Under the pieces are notes generated by a model that saw only the letters and a list, made by a program, of their open reading frames with translations, did not search any database and had not been told where the DNA came from. Of a stretch of 5,274 nucleotides of DNA, positions 5,234 through 5,274 are shown in pieces; the stretch's first letter is position 1, and each line of letters begins with the position of its first letter. The stretch comes from Actinomycetes bacterium (GTDB taxonomy: Bacteria; Actinomycetota; Actinomycetes; Actinomycetales; Dermabacteraceae). The translations under genes were made by a program, and so were the position numbers. The stretch spans positions 1-5,274 of the forward strand of contig JAEWEZ010000003.1 of the NCBI GenBank assembly GCA_023389045.1. The letters run 5' to 3'.

Positions 5234-5273
5234 CGCTGATCAGTACTGACCCTCTGATCAGTACTGATCAGCG
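5234..5273 (+). terminator. Perfect 16-bp inverted-repeat hairpin after the Orn-AGE gene
   Basis: CGCTGATCAGTACTGA (5234-5249) pairs perfectly with TCAGTACTGATCAGCG (5258-5273) around the loop CCCTCTGA. It begins 14 bases after the stop codon. It contains two copies of CTGATCAGTACTGA, and the second lies inside an 18-bp perfect palindrome at 5254-5271. It is likely an intrinsic terminator, possibly acting on both strands. The downstream tail is cut off by the window end. Confidence 0.7.
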
Positions 5274-5274
5274 T

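Noticed and set aside
1..5274. Mobile element, CRISPR array, toxin-antitoxin or defence system
   Set aside because: There is no transposase, integrase, cas-like or toxin-like product, no regularly spaced repeats, and all sizeable genes are housekeeping or metabolic families.

Overview
The window is GC-rich, with GTG starts, strong GGAGG-type ribosome sites and protein families typical of high-GC Gram-positive bacteria. A PPA1309-family protein, a mycobacterial-type superoxide dismutase and an Orn all point to Actinobacteria, probably the Micrococcales (a Brachybacterium/Dermabacter-like organism is my guess). It looks like ordinary chromosome. I see no transposase, phage gene, integrase or CRISPR array.

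Layout. At 1-69 there is a perfect GC hairpin and the leader of a PPA1309-family gene (70-714, +). Converging on it is a single-stranded DNA-binding protein paralogue (747-1283, -) that lacks the usual acidic C-terminal tip. Upstream of that, on the same strand, is the Mn-type superoxide dismutase gene sodA (1542-2171, -). A long stem-loop begins at the sodA stop codon, and a second hairpin lies in the sodA-ssb gap. The sodA leader holds a perfect 20-bp palindrome. About 370 bases with no gene then lead to a tRNA-Arg(UCU) gene (2540-2615, +) with an encoded CCA. A hotdog-fold acyl-CoA thioesterase of the THEM6/FadM type follows on the minus strand (2654-3181). It is divergent from the last gene (3321-5219, +), across a 139-base intergenic region holding two inverted repeats.

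The most striking object is that last gene. It is one uninterrupted 632-codon frame encoding a complete DEDDh oligoribonuclease (Orn) followed by a complete AGE-superfamily sugar isomerase/epimerase domain of the YihS/mannose-isomerase type. All expected catalytic residues of both parts are visible. A possible internal ribosome site and ATG lie exactly at the junction, and an out-of-frame stop sits 10 bases before that ATG. The fusion may therefore be recent, or may come from a one-base difference. The gene ends in a perfect 16-bp inverted-repeat hairpin built from the same CTGATCAGT units as the sodA terminator, which suggests a genome-specific terminator motif.

The genes are mostly single housekeeping units (stress defence, DNA binding, translation, RNA turnover, carbohydrate or acyl metabolism). 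They do not form one pathway.
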